Positions 1 to 11,926 are shown, counted from the first letter of the stretch. The stretch: DNA of 64,000 nt from Sphaerolaimus hirsutus (GCA_964036195.1 OZ038452.1:13634704-13698703), one strand, 5' to 3'. A program made the numbers and translations. The notes: generated by a model from the sequence alone, not told the origin.

Positions 1-539
1 ATTACTCGCGTGTCGGGCGTCTGACGTGCGTTCAAATTTGCGCCCTGGGATCAGATCCAATGAGAACGAAGGATGTACACACGCATAAGGCGCCCGACAC
101 GCGATTAAGCGCACGAAATGTGGCTAGATTATGCGCTAAACGCACCACTTTGGTGAATGGGCGACCAGGCGTCGTCCGGAACAGCGATGCCATGGTGTCC
201 AAGCAGAAACAGAAGCACCACAGCCAAATCAGATCATTTGATGGGACGACTCCAAAGTGAGCCAATAATTTTATTTCTTTTTTGCGTGCAGATTGCTAGC
301 GGGAAATATACACATCTCTTCTCTTTTTTCCCAAGTCAGTCGTGTAAAACGATATGCGTTTTCCGGAAAACTGACATAAAAGGCGGAGCTAAGTGCGACA
401 AGTGACTGCCGAACGTTCTGCGTGCATTATTTAACACAGACGTTGTGAAACTGTGTGAAAAGCGCTATTTACAATAACACAGTTTCTCTCATGCCACTAC
501 CTCTATCGAATGATTAGAAATGGGAAAAAAACGTTATTT
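1..539. other. No recognisable gene
   Basis: Only short open frames are present and none resembles a known protein. I see no convincing splice-bounded exon, RNA gene or transposon end here. Confidence 0.4.
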
Positions 540-1040
540 AGAGCTCACAAATATGATTTTGAGGTATTAGATATTTATCTGACAAGTACTTTGTGATGTA
601 AATATAGCCATAGCTGTGGGGCCATGGGATAGCATTGTGAGTGATGACTTTACATAGCTGCCGAAAATATACATTTTTATGTAGACTCGTTACATAATTA
701 TATCACCTTTTGTCGAAGGTTTGTGACTTCAAGTAAAGTTCGGCCTGGAATAGTGCTTTAATAAGGTATAAGAGAAGCATAGTTGTTCAAACGTATTTAC
801 TTTTATACGATAAATACGTAAACATATTTACTTGAGTACAGAGTAAATACGTTTACCTACATTTCCTCCGAAAAAAAGTTCTTGTACTCGCATTTATGTA
901 TACTTTTTGAGAGTACTCGTGTACAGAAAACGCATTTCTGATAGGTGTTGAAGTAGGTTTTTTCAAGGTATGGAAGGGATAAATGGGGACAAATAGAGAA
1001 AAATAGCCAAAAAATGGGTGTATGAGCTTCATAGATCATT
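540..1040 (+). repeat. Dispersed repeat copy (RepB family)
   Basis: It shares the phrases 'gccatgggatagcatt', 'ccttttgtcgaaggtttgtg' and 'acttcaagtaaagtt' with copies at 32600-32960, 34800-36263 and 41047-41826, and in reverse at 28916-29590. The ends of this copy are not clear. No coding capacity is seen. The best-preserved copy, at 34800-36263, has hAT-like ends, so this is probably a decayed non-autonomous hAT element. Confidence 0.6.
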
Positions 1041-1103
1041 TATAGCCCAAAAAAACTGAAAATAGTCGAAATTGAGAGTGAAAATGGTGACACGTGAAGC
1101 CTG

Positions 1104-1163
1104 ACAACGAAATCTGAGTTGACACAGACCACTTGACGCACGTGTGTCAACTAGTGTGTGGGC
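1104..1163. repeat. Partial MITE of the ACTAGTTGACATC family
   Basis: It carries 'gtgtcaactagtgtgtggg', the right end seen in complete copies at 23594-23806 and 41095-41255. The left half is degenerate or missing. Confidence 0.4.
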
Positions 1164-1168
1164 CGCCA

Positions 1169-1287
1169 CTAGTGATGGAAAAGCGTCAGAAAAAGGGCGC
1201 CATGGCGCCATTCGGAAGGTGGGTTCCAAGCGCCAAGGGCGCCACAGAAAAAGGGCGCCAAGCGCCATGGCGCCATTCCATCACTAG
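1169..1287. mobile_element. MITE with GGCGCC-rich interior
   Basis: The ends form a 12-bp perfect inverted repeat, CTAGTGATGGAA and TTCCATCACTAG. The interior is built from overlapping palindromes (GGCGCC, ATGGCGCCAT, GGCGCTTGGCGCC). It is non-coding. Related blocks lie at 14425-14640 and around 36655-36720. Confidence 0.65.
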
Positions 1288-1756
1288 CCGTCACTTACGT
1301 TCAACGTTCGGTAAAGAACGTTATACCGCGAACATTTATACTGCGACGTTTTGAACCGATGCTTATAACCACTTTCGTCGTCAACTGACCTCCAGTTCTG
1401 GGTTCTTTGCAATGAAACAAAATCTTCAATCCACTCGTTTGATTTGTTCAGTGCGTGCATCCTCCTAATGGAATCGCCCACGCTCCAATCCAGTAATCGA
1501 GATATAAAGCGGCAGACCAGTTAATAGGGTTGGAAAGCGATTTTTGATTTTTTTTCGAATTGTAGCTTTTAATATGATTTTCAAATCACTGACACATTTT
1601 TGGCAATGCAAATTTTGTTGGCATGCGTACATTTTGTCGCTCAAGCACGCAGTTTCACATCTAGTTTCACATCCATTCATCATCTTTGGTTATGCATCAT
1701 TCTTTTCTGCATGCTTTTTGAAAAAAAAGTTTTTCGGTGATCACAGTTTAGACATG
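1288..1756. other. No recognisable gene
   Basis: AT-rich sequence without a supported ORF. 'AGGGTTGG' at about 1528 resembles a hAT-type terminus, but I found no matching partner. Confidence 0.35.
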
Positions 1757-1875
1757 TACCGTATTACCTCGAAATACCCCCATGGGAGTTAATTATTTCG
1801 CCAGCAAAATTTAAGGGGAGAGGGGTTAATTCGACGGGGGGTTAATTCAGTGGGGTAATTCGAGGTAATACGGTA
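1757..1875. mobile_element. CCGTAT-family MITE, short copy
   Basis: It starts TACCGTATTACCTCGAAATA and ends with the inverse, TTCGAGGTAATACGGTA. The interior is G-rich or C-rich runs ('gccagcaaaatttaagggg'). This is the most abundant small transposon in the window and it is non-coding. Confidence 0.8.
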
Positions 1876-1893
1876 TACAGACTTTCCTACTTA

Positions 1894-2139
1894 ATGCGCG
1901 CACATCTGAACGTCCGTCGGTCATTTCATTGGAGTTTTCGATCCGCAGCGATGCAACTGCAGCGACTAAAGATATTTACCGTTCGAACGGACAGCAATTC
2001 CAGAGTAGATGAATGGCGATGCTTGCCATTGCCTTTATTTATTCTAGGCACTTCGATTAAGTTGTCTTCTTCAACCAACCCTGAAAGAAAGATCACTTTG
2101 GATTCAGCACCAGAAAGAACCTACATCAAGATGGCATGA
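1894..2139 (+). other. Unassigned region with an 81-codon open frame
   Basis: An open frame exists but has no recognisable domain, signal peptide or splice context. I regard it as chance. Confidence 0.2.
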
Positions 2140-2202
2140 CGTGAAATTTCAGTTACCCGATACGTTTCTTCGGGGAACCCGATTCATGGCAGATATCTAC
2201 CT

Positions 2203-2557
2203 ACAGTATATCCTCGAAATACCCCCTCGAAATCCCCCCCCCCGAAATCCCCCCTAAAAATGGACACTATGAATTTATAACCCCCTCGAAATACCCCCCC
2301 AAATTGAGAACATGGTTTATACCAATTACATTTTCTTATAAAGCTATAGACTCTTATATTTACGTGGTGCTTATTGTTGAATTTTTCTACGTCTGCGTGC
2401 GTTACAAACAACAAATTAGTACTGCGAGTTTCTGGAAAAATTTCTGGCGAAATAATACACCCCCCTCGAAATACCCCCCTCGTTTAACCCCCCCCCCCCT
2501 CAAAATTCTCACTCTGAAAAAGTAGACTCCCTGGGGGTATTTCGAGGAAATACGGTA
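2203..2557. mobile_element. CCGTAT-family MITE
   Basis: The left end is 'cagtatatcctcgaaatac' and the right end 'gtatttcgaggaaatacggta'. Internal CCCCCC tracts, 'gacactatgaattt' and 'ttttctacgtctgcgt' recur in the other long copies. Confidence 0.75.
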
Positions 2558-2776
2558 GATATTGCGGCCATGCACACTAGTATACCATCGAAAGTTGGGA
2601 ACTCATAAATCTGTTTTGAGCGAACTTGATTTTACCGCAATGAATCATTTTTGATCGCCATCAATTGTAGTTGACAAACTCCTCTTTGTGGTAAACTCAA
2701 ATGTATTTAAAACCGATTTATGAATTTCCCAAATTTCGGTGGTGTACTAGAGTGCACGGCGCCAGTATTTAAGAAT

Positions 2777-3215
2777 TACCGTATTACCTCGAAATACCCC
2801 CATGGGGGTTTATTATTTCGCCAGCAAAATTTGAGGGGGGGTTAATTCGAGGGGGGGTTTATTCGAGGGGGGGTCTTATTATTTCGTCAGAAATTTTCGT
2901 AAGGATCGTAGTAAATAGTAGGCATTTGCATGCCCAAAACAGGTAATAAATGTGTCCAAACAAGATATATTTGGACATAAAAACGTAGATTAGCTACACA
3001 AACATGTCCATGTGTAGCTGCAATACAGATAAACAGTAATATACATCATGTACATTGCATACATGATGTATTTATTATGTACATGACGTACATCATTCCG
3101 AAGGGGGGGGGTATTTCGAGGGGGGGTTTATTATTTCCCCAGCCGATTTTGAGGGGGGGTTAATTCGAGGGGGGGGTCAATTCAAGGGGGGGGGATAATT
3201 CGAGGTAATACGGTA
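2777..3215. mobile_element. CCGTAT-family MITE
   Basis: Both inverted ends are present, TACCGTATTACCTCG and CGAGGTAATACGGTA. The interior holds poly-G tracts and a palindromic 'catgatgtatttattatgtacatgacgtacatc' type region that can fold on itself. Non-coding. Confidence 0.8.
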
Positions 3216-3288
3216 GTTTACGTCAAATTTCGCGCTGCCTGATATTACAAAGTTTGATAACAGCAGCATATATTTATGTAGTCGTCAG

Positions 3289-4481
3289 TAACAATGGCAA
3301 ACAAAGATTCGAAAATTCGAAAACATTTTCGAATTTTCGAATTTTTTCGGAATTTTCGAATTTTTATTTCGCCCCTAGAAAAAACACTTAAAAATCGATT
3401 TATTTTTTAAAAAATTCGAAAATTCGAAAATTCAAAAATTCGAAAATAGTTTTCGAATTTTTCAGGTTATTCAAGGCAACAAAACGCTATCTTAAGTTCA
3501 ACGTGCTATATCAATCGACAATTGATACGCGGCGCTTATGAAAAAGCGAAATGTAACAAAAAAAACGTTGAAATGTCATCCGCGGTGGAAGAGGTGGACT
3601 TTGACACATCCCCGAAATGTCCCCCCTCGAAATATTTACCCCCCTCAAAATTTACACTATGAATTTTTAAACCCCCTTGAAATACCCCCCCCCAATTTGG
3701 TTTATAGAGAATGGAATGCGGTTTGTGATCTTGGAAACACAGAACACATGCCAAAAACAATGACTGTGTTGTGTTACAACAGGTGTGTGTGTGTGTGTGT
3801 GTTAGTCTATAGAGTCTTATAAATGGCAGTTTTTGTTGAATTTTTTGACATCTGTGTTACTTACAAAAAACAATTTAGTACTGGGATTTTGAAAAATTTC
3901 TGGCAAAATAATAACCCCCCTTGAAATACCCACCCTCGTTTAAACCCCCAAGTTTCCACTCTGAAAAAATAAACCTGGGGGGGGGGGGCAGCCAGCAGGG
4001 CGGTTAATTCCAGGAAATATGGTATTTGATACCAATTTTTGTATGCCGATATTTTATTTGATGCCAATTTTTCAATTGTTCATTTTATTGCCTTCGCTGT
4101 GTTGGTGAATAAAATGTGCCGATGTGTGAATTAAATGAGGAAGCAGCACACTGGTTTGCATAAATCCTTCCACCATTTTTAATGCTAAATTATGGTAAAA
4201 ATAAGTTTATAACACTGAGCAGAACATGAAGACAGTCCAAATTCTGTGTTTCAAGCTTAAAATCCAATATTTTGCCAAAAAGATTCGAAAATTATTTCAA
4301 AAAATTCAAAAACTAGCCAAAAAAATTCGAAAATTGCCAAAAAAGATTCGAAAATTCGAAATTCGAAAATTAAATTCGAAATTCGAAAATTATTTTGACG
4401 AAAAATTCGAAAATTCGAAAATTCATTTCAGCAAAAACACTTAAAAATTTAAATACTTTTTTTTCGACTGTTTGCCATCGT
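3289..4481. mobile_element. hAT-like element with ATTCGAAA minisatellite
   Basis: The 10-bp direct repeat TAGTCGTCAG flanks it at 3279-3288 and 4482-4491. The ends form an inverted repeat around ATGGCAAAC and GTTTGCCAT. Both ends are filled with tandem 'attcgaaa' units at about 3307-3460 and 4284-4425. A second MITE is nested at about 3606-4024. No transposase is visible, so it is non-autonomous. The hAT assignment rests on the length of the target duplication and is an inference. Confidence 0.6.
3606..4024. mobile_element. CCGTAT-family MITE, degenerate and nested
   Basis: It carries the family's C-rich arms ('cccctcgaaatatttacccc', 'cccttgaaatacccccccc') and a decayed right end 'ccaggaaatatggta'. 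The left CCGTAT end is lost. It sits inside the ATTCGAAA element, so it arrived later. A short (GT)n tract is at about 3783-3800. Confidence 0.6.
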
Positions 4482-4491
4482 TAGTCGTCAG

Positions 4492-4940
4492 GCACCGTCT
4501 AATTTCAGCGAGACACCGCTGCAAATAGAAAACGTGGTGGCTAAATAAGTTGGTACTTGGGCTAAATAAGTAGTTGATCCAGTTAACTTGATTTGCGTCA
4601 TTCGTGCATGCTCAGATGAGAGTGCGCAGATGCGTTCCAAATCCTAGTTCTCGCCGGCGCGCCGCAATTCCGCGCTCGGCTTTGATTGATTTTGCGATCA
4701 GCTTGAGCTTCTGTGTTTTGTTTGACACACATTTTAAACACAGAATCTCGCTGAGCTTCTCTGCTTTGTTTGACTAAGTGACACTGGAAATTTTGATCAA
4801 CTCGAAACTCAAATAGGTAGGGTTGAAATAGCACCCGGAATTTTTTTGGATAGTGCAGTTCCGATCCCGGTCCTGAAGTCGATCCTGCTTGAACTCTAAA
4901 CTCCAATGAGTTTTATATTGGAGAACACAGAAAACACATA
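4492..4940. other. No recognisable gene
   Basis: There is a 102-codon minus-strand open frame without known features. 'tctgtgttttgtttgacacac' and 'tctctgctttgtttgac' are a small internal repeat. No RNA gene or transposon ends were found. Confidence 0.3.
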
Positions 4941-5270
4941 CTATAAATCCTCGACGTACTCCCCCCCCCCCCCCCCGAGGGGTGATCGTTTCATGGTGCA
5001 AATTTTGAGGGGGAGTTAAACGAGGGGGTATTTCGAGGGGGGTCAGAAATTTTCGTGAAATTCATAGTAAAGAATATGCTTTTAAGTACTCAAAAACGGT
5101 TAATAAATGTATGTGTAGCTGAAATGCAGGCAGCAATAAATAAATCTGGCAGCAATAAATACATCATGTATAATAATTACATTGCACACATGATGTAAAT
5201 ACATCATTCCAGATGGGCGTATTAATTTTTAGTGTCTATTTTGAGGGGGAGTATTTCGAGGAAATACGGT
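4941..5270. mobile_element. CCGTAT-family MITE
   Basis: The left end is degenerate ('ataaatcctcgacgtac') and is followed by a 16-C run. The right end is 'atttcgaggaaatacggt'. The interior matches other family members (repeated 'catgatgta'). Confidence 0.65.
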
Positions 5271-5477
5271 GAACAAAACTCTGTTTTATTTGCAGAGTTG
5301 ATATTGGGTATTTACTTTACTCTAAAATACGCGTAAAACAGCGTACTGAGTAAATACCCATGGCTACAATACTTCAATTGTACTAGTACCCATTGTGCCC
5401 AGTATTTTTTCACAAGTACTGGATACTTAGAGTATTTCAGAAAATTCAATTGAAGCACACAAAATGCAAAAAGTGAC

Positions 5478-5877
5478 TACCGTATTACCTCGAAATACCC
5501 CCATGGGGGTTTATTATTTCGCCAGCAAATTTTGAGGGGGGTTAATTCGAGGGGGGGGGTTATTCGAGGGGGGTCTATTATTTCGCCAGAAATTTTACAA
5601 AATTCCCCATACTCAGACGTAGAAAAATACAACGTTGTCAGAGAAGTAGGAGTGTTTATAGGCATATACAGCCTCATATGTGTATAAATATTACACATAA
5701 ACCATTCCCTGAGGTCACTCAGTCATCGGTTTTAGCGTGTGTTCTGCATAATACAGTTCACACACTGTGTTATTTGTAGTGTACATGCTGTTTACACTGT
5801 ATTTGGGGGGTATTTCGAGGGGGGGTTATTATTTCCCCAGCCCATTTTGACGGGGGTTAATTCGAGGTAATACGGTA
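5478..5877. mobile_element. CCGTAT-family MITE
   Basis: Complete inverted ends, TACCGTATTACCTCG and CGAGGTAATACGGTA. The interior holds 'gccagaaattt', 'cagacgtagaaaaatac' and 'tgtgttctgcataatac', as in the copies at 9488-9913 and 12160-12579. Confidence 0.8.
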
Positions 5878-6240
5878 TATCTATGCTTGCATTCATATTT
5901 ATGTATTTACTTCGTATGTACTTCTTTCTTTTAATGCGAGCCAAAGATGTGAGCCATGTAACACATGCACACAACTTATTTTGTTCAGTCAAAGCTTGAA
6001 AACAATGAAAAAACTCAAGAAACTTTTCTGTGTTTCCGTGTTTCTGTGTTTCTGTGTTCTCCAATAAAAACTCATTTGAGTTTAGAGTTTTTCAAAAATT
6101 TTGAGTTTCCGTGTTTCTGTGTAAAACAAAAATGAGTTTCTGTGTTCAATTTCTGTTTTTTTTCCATCGTTGATTGGAGGCGGTATTCCAGGGTAATTAA
6201 TCGGACAAATACGGTATTCATTTATGTAATTAATGCAGAT
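5878..6240. repeat. Fragmentary CCGTAT-family remnant and simple TGTGTTTC repeats
   Basis: 'ttccgtgtttctgtgtttc' repeats occur at 6029-6150. A family remnant ends in 'acaaatacggtat' at about 6205-6216. No gene. Confidence 0.4.
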
Positions 6241-7030
6241 GCCAGCAAGAAGTGTCCGGCCGAAACCTGGCATTTATTTATGTAATTAATGCACCTTTGT
6301 TCGCACCGTGCAAGTTTCGTCATTCTCCATTTGGGCCGAGCCGCGTCTGCACGCGCTGGTTTGCATCCGCAAACGTGCTCCGCTTATTGGGCGAACTGGT
6401 GGGCGTGCGCAGCCAAGGTGCAGCCGCTGGGGGGCCGCGGCGCCGCGCCGTTGCGCAATTTGTCGCTTTGGTCGATTGGATTCCCCCATCACTCCCTTTA
6501 CAGTATTGTCGTGAATTCGGGCTTATTTTTGTGTTGAATTTCCGCGTGAATACCGCATGTAGTGTGCTGCTTTTGGACAATATGTGCAGCATGCATACTT
6601 TATTTCGTTTTGCTTAACTGAACACGGACAGGTTTTGGAGGCGTTTTTCAGAGGGTAGTTGTTTTCCAGTTAACTGGGCATGGGGATTATTCAAGAAAAC
6701 GCGTCAGTGTAACGCAAAAAAGCTGGGATGTGCAGTCCGTTGCGCTGGTAAATCTAGAGTACATATATTGAGTGCTTCGCAGCGCACAGCTTGTCTGGCC
6801 ATCTGATAAATGAGCATCCCTCCGAGTGAAACCTGAGAACTGAGATAAACATTGCCTGCCGTGCGCTCGTGGCAACATGCATTCGTTTTTGCGAAGCACA
6901 CGGCCGCGGTTGCGTAATCAAATCTGCAGCCACGTGGTCCACTTGAATGCCCGGTACGGCGAGTGCTCATTTCCACGCACTTGAGCAACGTCACCATGCA
7001 TTTGCGCGCACATATATTACCCATCATTCG
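6241..7030. other. GC-rich gene-free region
   Basis: It is markedly more GC-rich than its surroundings and holds overlapping open frames of 62-121 codons on both strands. None looks like a known protein, and the frames overlap each other as expected by chance in GC-rich DNA. 'catttatttatgtaattaatgca' sequences at about 6218-6295 form a direct repeat. It could be a promoter or CpG-type region, but nothing proves it. Confidence 0.3.
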
Positions 7031-7499
7031 TCATCGAATTCAAGTGCACCGAGGAGCATGTAAACAATAAATAAATAGGACTATCCTACACCCACGCAAG
7101 TTAGCTGAATACAAAAGTCGGTTTCTAGCTGGCACTCAGTCGATGTGCCAGTTTTGTATCATGGCTTGGAATATAAGAATCTCATTTGAATAAATGGCAA
7201 GAAATTAGGTAGGCTCTGTGAGTTTTTATCAAGCTCACTTTCACAAGCTAAGCCCATTACTTGATTCCGTAACGTCGTAGCTGTGAAGAATCAATTTCGA
7301 ATAGCACCAAAACTCCCTTTTCATCTACAACAATTCAAAACACTTGGTGTATGTGAACCAAACGACCAACTAAATTACCGAGGTACCCGTTCGCAATGAT
7401 CCCATAACTACGCGCTGCTGCCTTTTAACAGTTGAGCACTCTTTGGCGTAACGTTGGCCATTTTGTATATAACTACTCCCCGGACCGCCTGCTAAGCAT
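7031..7499. other. No recognisable gene
   Basis: Unique-looking AT-rich sequence without supported features. Confidence 0.3.
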
Positions 7500-8030
7500 T
7501 TTTATGAAGTTAACACTTCATCATGGCGTCATGTATAATTAAAGATGTTAACCAAAAAAGAAAAAATGATTTTAGGCACGGAACGACGTATCGGTGTGAT
7601 CTTTTCTTTAAAAAATAGAAAAAATGTATCTTTTTCTTTTAAAAATTTTTTTCTTGTGAACGTGCTTACATAAGTCTCTTGCTGGTGCGTTATCGGCTAA
7701 AACATAAGTTATTTTGGGCGCATACTTTGCGTCTGCCGAATGTATAATATGGTGTTGCTGGAAGGTCCTGCTCATTGTTGTCTTGGGCAGAACGCCCTAT
7801 ATTTTCTTCAAATCGTTTTTGAAGTATACTCGGCGGACATCACACTTAGTATGGAAACCTACCATAACTCATCTGAATATAAACCAAAAATTATACAGTT
7901 TTTCACCATAATATTTCATTTGTAAATACTATGGAATTATTTATTATGAAATTTATCACAAGATTTTATTCATCAAATTATGGTAGGATTCTGCGCATAC
8001 TTTGTTGTCCGCTGAGTATACACGTATTTA
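7500..8030 (+). repeat. Dispersed repeat, copy A
   Basis: The order 'catggcgtcatg ... aaaaaatgatttta ... gggcgcatactttgcg' recurs in inverted orientation at about 10450-10640. 'GTATACTCGGCGGAC' and its inverse occur at about 7820 and 8010. It is probably a decayed DNA transposon. No ORF is supported. Confidence 0.45.
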
Positions 8031-8191
8031 AATATTAGGATTCAAAATAAAACATAGGTAATTATTTTAGGTATATTCATCACAAGCGCTTTGATGGGTT
8101 TGATTGCAAAGTAAAATCATGTTAAAATAACCACATCACCCAGTTTCCAATTACTTCAAAAATTAACTGCTATTCACACGGTGGAAGCGAC

Positions 8192-9351
8192 ATGCCATTT
8201 TGTGGAATGCAGCTACCAGCGTTAAGCTTTGGTGCGACATTGCTCATCATAACAATTATTGCGCTGTGCTCACCATTTGCACACGCTAACTATGACTTTG
8301 ACTACCCCTACGCTGTCAGGAGGGCCTCCGCAGTGGTAAGTTCCGCATCTTTGGGCCCACACGCACGAGTACAGTTGACATCGAGTATACATGTCAACTG
8401 AATGTCAACTAAAAACACCAAAAAAATTTTTTTAAGAATCACACTTAACAGAAACAATGAAAGTAAAAGAGTCACAATTTTAAATTACCTAGCTAAGCTC
8501 TAGCACATAGGATCGTTGAAAAAACCTAATTTACCAAAATTCAGTTGACACGAATTTTGATGTGAACTATGTCAGCACACAGCAGCATGTGTTTTACATA
8601 ATTGCAATTTGATTGTGTTGCAGCGCGGCGGCTACAGACACCACAGCCATCCGCCTCCATTTGCCCCGCTGCCTTTGCCAGTCTGGTGAGTCAACCTTCA
8701 ATGTTAATTTATACCGTATTTCCTCGAAATACCCCCCCCCTTGAAATACCCCCCCCCTCGTTTGACCCCCCCCCTCTCGAGACCACTATGAAACAATCAC
8801 CCCCCCCCCTCGAAATACCCCCCCCCCCCAAATTGAGTGTAAAGGGAACGTACATGACAATAACTGTAGTTTGTGTTCAGTGTACTGCAGAACACACGTT
8901 AAAACAATGTCGGTGTCACGTTAGAACAGTGTACATACCATCTACATACTAATATTAGTCTACAGAACCTTATAAATGGCGGTTTTTGTTGCATTTTTCG
9001 ACGTCTGCGTACGTTTCAGACGACAATTTCGTACTTGGTTTTCAAAATTTTTCTTGTGAAACAATCACCCCCCCCCTCGAAATACCCCCCCCCTCGTTTA
9101 ACCCCCCCCCTCTCGGGACCACTATGAAACAATCACCCCCCGGGGGGTATTTCGAGGAAATACGGTATCCCTATCCATGTTTTTTCAACGGTGAACTTAG
9201 ACCTAACAGCTTTTCAAAATGACGCAGGTTCAAGAAACGCTCAGCGAACAGGTTCACTGGGCCGGCGCTGGTTGGATCTGTGGACAATAACTATCCATCG
9301 CGATTTGGCCCCCCACCAATAAGGCATCATGGGTATCTACTGCTGTTTTAG
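8192..9351 (+). CDS. Small secreted (neuropeptide-like) precursor, three exons
   Basis: Three exons join in frame to 109 codons plus TAG: 8192-8335, 8624-8685 and 9228-9351. Splice sites are canonical: donors GTAAGT at 8336 and GTGAGT at 8686, acceptors TTGTGTTGCAG and AATGACGCAG. Phases agree (0, then 2). Residues 1-31 form a typical signal peptide with the hydrophobic core ATLLIITIIALC and a likely cut after AHA. The rest is rich in Pro, His and aromatic residues. It has dibasic RR (about residue 43) and KKR (71-73) sites that would suit prohormone cleavage. I do not recognise a family, so 'neuropeptide-like' rests only on signal peptide, small size and basic sites. Intron 2 is almost filled by a MITE at 8712-9167. 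Confidence 0.6.
8712..9167. mobile_element. CCGTAT-family MITE in intron 2 of the peptide gene
   Basis: Complete inverted ends, TACCGTATTTCCTCGAAATA and TTTCGAGGAAATACGGTA. The interior has repeated C-tracts and 'gaccactatgaaacaatcac' twice. Confidence 0.8.
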
Positions 9352-9487
9352 AGGAAGTGATGTCTGCAAATCATTTACTTGTTTTTTTTGTTGCGTAACA
9401 CGGCTTTGTACTGGTGATACTTTGTGCTTGAAAAATGCATTTTGTGATATTTGCCCGATACGCTAGCTTGTGCAGGTGGTATGGAAC

Positions 9488-9913
9488 TACCGTATTACCT
9501 CGAAATACCCCCAGGGGGTTTATTATTTCGCCAGCAAAATTTGAGGGGGGATAATTCGAGGGGTTTTTTTTCGAGGGGGGCTCTTTTCGCCAGAAATTTT
9601 CGGAAATTCCCCATACACAGACGTAGAAAAATCGAACAATTACGTAGATGTATATGTGTATATAGGCATATATAACTGTGTATACGCATAAACCCTTCAC
9701 TAACGTCACTTAGCCATCACTTTTAACGTGTGTTCTGCATTGTACAGATCACAAACTACGGTATTTGTCATGTGCGTTCTCTTTACACTCAATTTTAGGG
9801 GGGGTATTTCGAGGGGGGGTTTATTATTTCCTCAGCCGAATTTTAGGGGGGGGTATTTCGAGGGGGGGGGGGGTTAATTCAAGGGGGGGGGGATAATATG
9901 AGGTAATACGGTA
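9488..9913. mobile_element. CCGTAT-family MITE
   Basis: It starts TACCGTATTACCTCGAAATA and ends 'tatgaggtaatacggta'. Shared internal phrases include 'cacagacgtagaaaaatcg' and 'gtgtgttctgcattgtac'. Confidence 0.8.
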
Positions 9914-10119
9914 TCTATGTATGTAATGCCAATGCCAATTAATGTTAAATAACTTCTTTACAATGTTTTTACTCAAACTTAAGTTTCCGACACGTTCCGT
10001 GCTTGGAGGTGCATCCATATGCAGTGCTGTGTTTAAGTCACATAAATCTTCCAAAACACTACGATCTTCTTAGGTACCTTATTATTTACACCCACGGAAC
10101 TCTGCAATAGTACTCTACA

Positions 10120-10700
10120 TCTGGGTACATTTAGCTGAATGTCTCCTCAAAAAGCTCCCATTTTTTCGCTTATCACAACTCTAAATATTGATTTAATCGA
10201 CCGCTTAAAAGCCATTGCACTATCTTTTGTATTGTTTAGAAAGGGCATAGGTATTTTAGTTGATGCGCGGCGAAATAATGTTTTTGGTAATATTCTTTTA
10301 GTACCTAGGTATACTAATTTGCAAGCTATTATTTTGCGATTCGTCTTCATTCAAATATTCTGATATAACAATGTAAATATGTAAATATGAATGGTCACAA
10401 TCTAATCACCACCACAACATTCTGCATGATCACATTTATCACTATAAACTCTGTGGACCGCAAAGTATGCGCCCAAAATTATTTATGCGTTAAGAATAAG
10501 CCGGATACTGTAGGTATACACTTTCACAAAAATTATTTTCAAAAGAAAATGGCGGAGTCAAGTACAACCGACATATAATTCCTGCTTGAAATCATTTTTT
10601 ACTTTTCTTTGAAGAATTCTTTATTATTAACGATGACGTCATGATGGAGTGGCTCGTTAAGAAAATTGCATAGTATGCGATCCGCAGTGTATACCTATTC
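10120..10700 (-). repeat. Dispersed repeat, copy B (inverted relative to 7500-8030)
   Basis: On the minus strand it reads 'catgacgtcatcg ... aaaaaatgatttcaagc ... gggcgcatactttgcgg', the same order as copy A. A further fragment is at about 15040-15260 ('tatactcggcagacacg', 'tgatgacgtcatgaag'). Confidence 0.45.
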
Positions 10701-10736
10701 ATACTGTTTATGACATCCGACTGGGTCGATCATAAA

Positions 10737-10880
10737 TACCGTATTTCCTCGAAATACCCCCAGGGGGTTTATTTTTCCAGAGTGGAAATTATGACTGGGG
10801 GCATTTCGAGAAGGGGCTTATTAGAGAGGGGTTTTATCATTTCCCCAGAAATTTTCGAGAAGGGCCGCAGTAACGATGGG
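10737..10880. mobile_element. CCGTAT-family MITE, truncated
   Basis: Left end TACCGTATTTCCTCGAAATA is followed by 'cagggggtttattttt' and 'ccccagaaattttcgagaa'. The right CGGTA end is missing. Confidence 0.6.
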
Positions 10881-10904
10881 CTATTAGGTACCCACAACCA
10901 GGGT

Positions 10905-11926
10905 TGGCAAAATCTCAGAAAAGAATAAAAATAAAATAAAAATAAAATGGAAACTTGAAGAATAAAATAAAATAAAATAAAATGGAAAATTTCAAAATAA
11001 AAATAAAAATTGTATAAAAATTCGAATTTTTGTAAAAGATTTGTAAAATTGTATACAAATTCATATTTTTCTAAAAATTGTATAAAAATTCATATTTTTT
11101 GTAAAAATTTTTTTCTGTTGTTTATAGTTCAACCTGTTCATTCGCGGAGCTGGGGCAGTCCCAAGCCATGTAAAGTGTCAAAATGTCATGAAATGGAATG
11201 GAAAGTATCAATTTTCATGAAAATGTTAAGTAAAGTGTCAATTGTCATGACAAATATAAATGAAAGTGGAAACTGTTAAGCAAATTGTATCCAAATCTTA
11301 TTTTTTTATCCAAATCTTGTTGTTTTTGTAATGAAATCTTATGTGAACATTTGGATACCAAAACCTAAGATTTGGATGCCAAAAATATAAGGTTTGGATA
11401 CCAAAACATAAGATTCAGGTACACAATTTACACTCTGCACGACATTTGTCATGACAATTATGCTTTGCTTGACATTTGAAAAGCCAATTGACTCTTTACT
11501 ACATTTGTCATGACAATTGACACTTTGTATGATGTTTTACAAATGTGCCCAGCACACTCCAGTAATCCTTCTACTGAAAATGCAAACCATTCTTATCGAT
11601 AATTGTAACTTAACACTTGCAACTAGCTAACAATACCTACTGCATGCAACTTTTGCAAAGTAATGGAAAAATTTGTCACACGTTTTTCATGTTTAGGTCT
11701 AATTATCACATTTTTCTGACCTTGCATGCAAGATTCTGATCTTTTGTAAAATTTCTGTAAAATTTTTGTAAATTTTTTGTAAAATGGTCCATTTTATTAT
11801 TTTATTATTATTTTGGAATAAAATAAAATAAAATAAAATGAAACAAGAATAAAATTAAAATAAAATACATTTTTATACAATTTTTATACAATTTGTATAC
11901 AAATGATTTTTATAAAACCAACCCTG
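10905..11926. mobile_element. MITE with CAGGGTTGG ends and AAAAT/AATAAA-type repeats
   Basis: The ends are CAGGGTTGGCAAAATC and AAACCAACCCTG, an inverted repeat. Next to each end lie tandem 'aaaataaaat' and 'ttgtataaaaattc' units. The middle (about 11150-11535) holds TGTCATGACA-type inverted repeats and a left end 'tggggcagtcccaagcc' like the palindromic MITE at 60762-60927. The right flank is lost because an LTR begins directly at 11927. Confidence 0.55.

Noticed and set aside
3536..3822. Pro-rich 94-codon ORF and similar PPLEIPPP-type frames elsewhere
   Set aside because: They come from the C-tracts of CCGTAT-family MITEs.
6252..6617. 121-codon plus-strand ORF
   Set aside because: GC-rich stretch with overlapping frames on both strands and no known motif or splice support.
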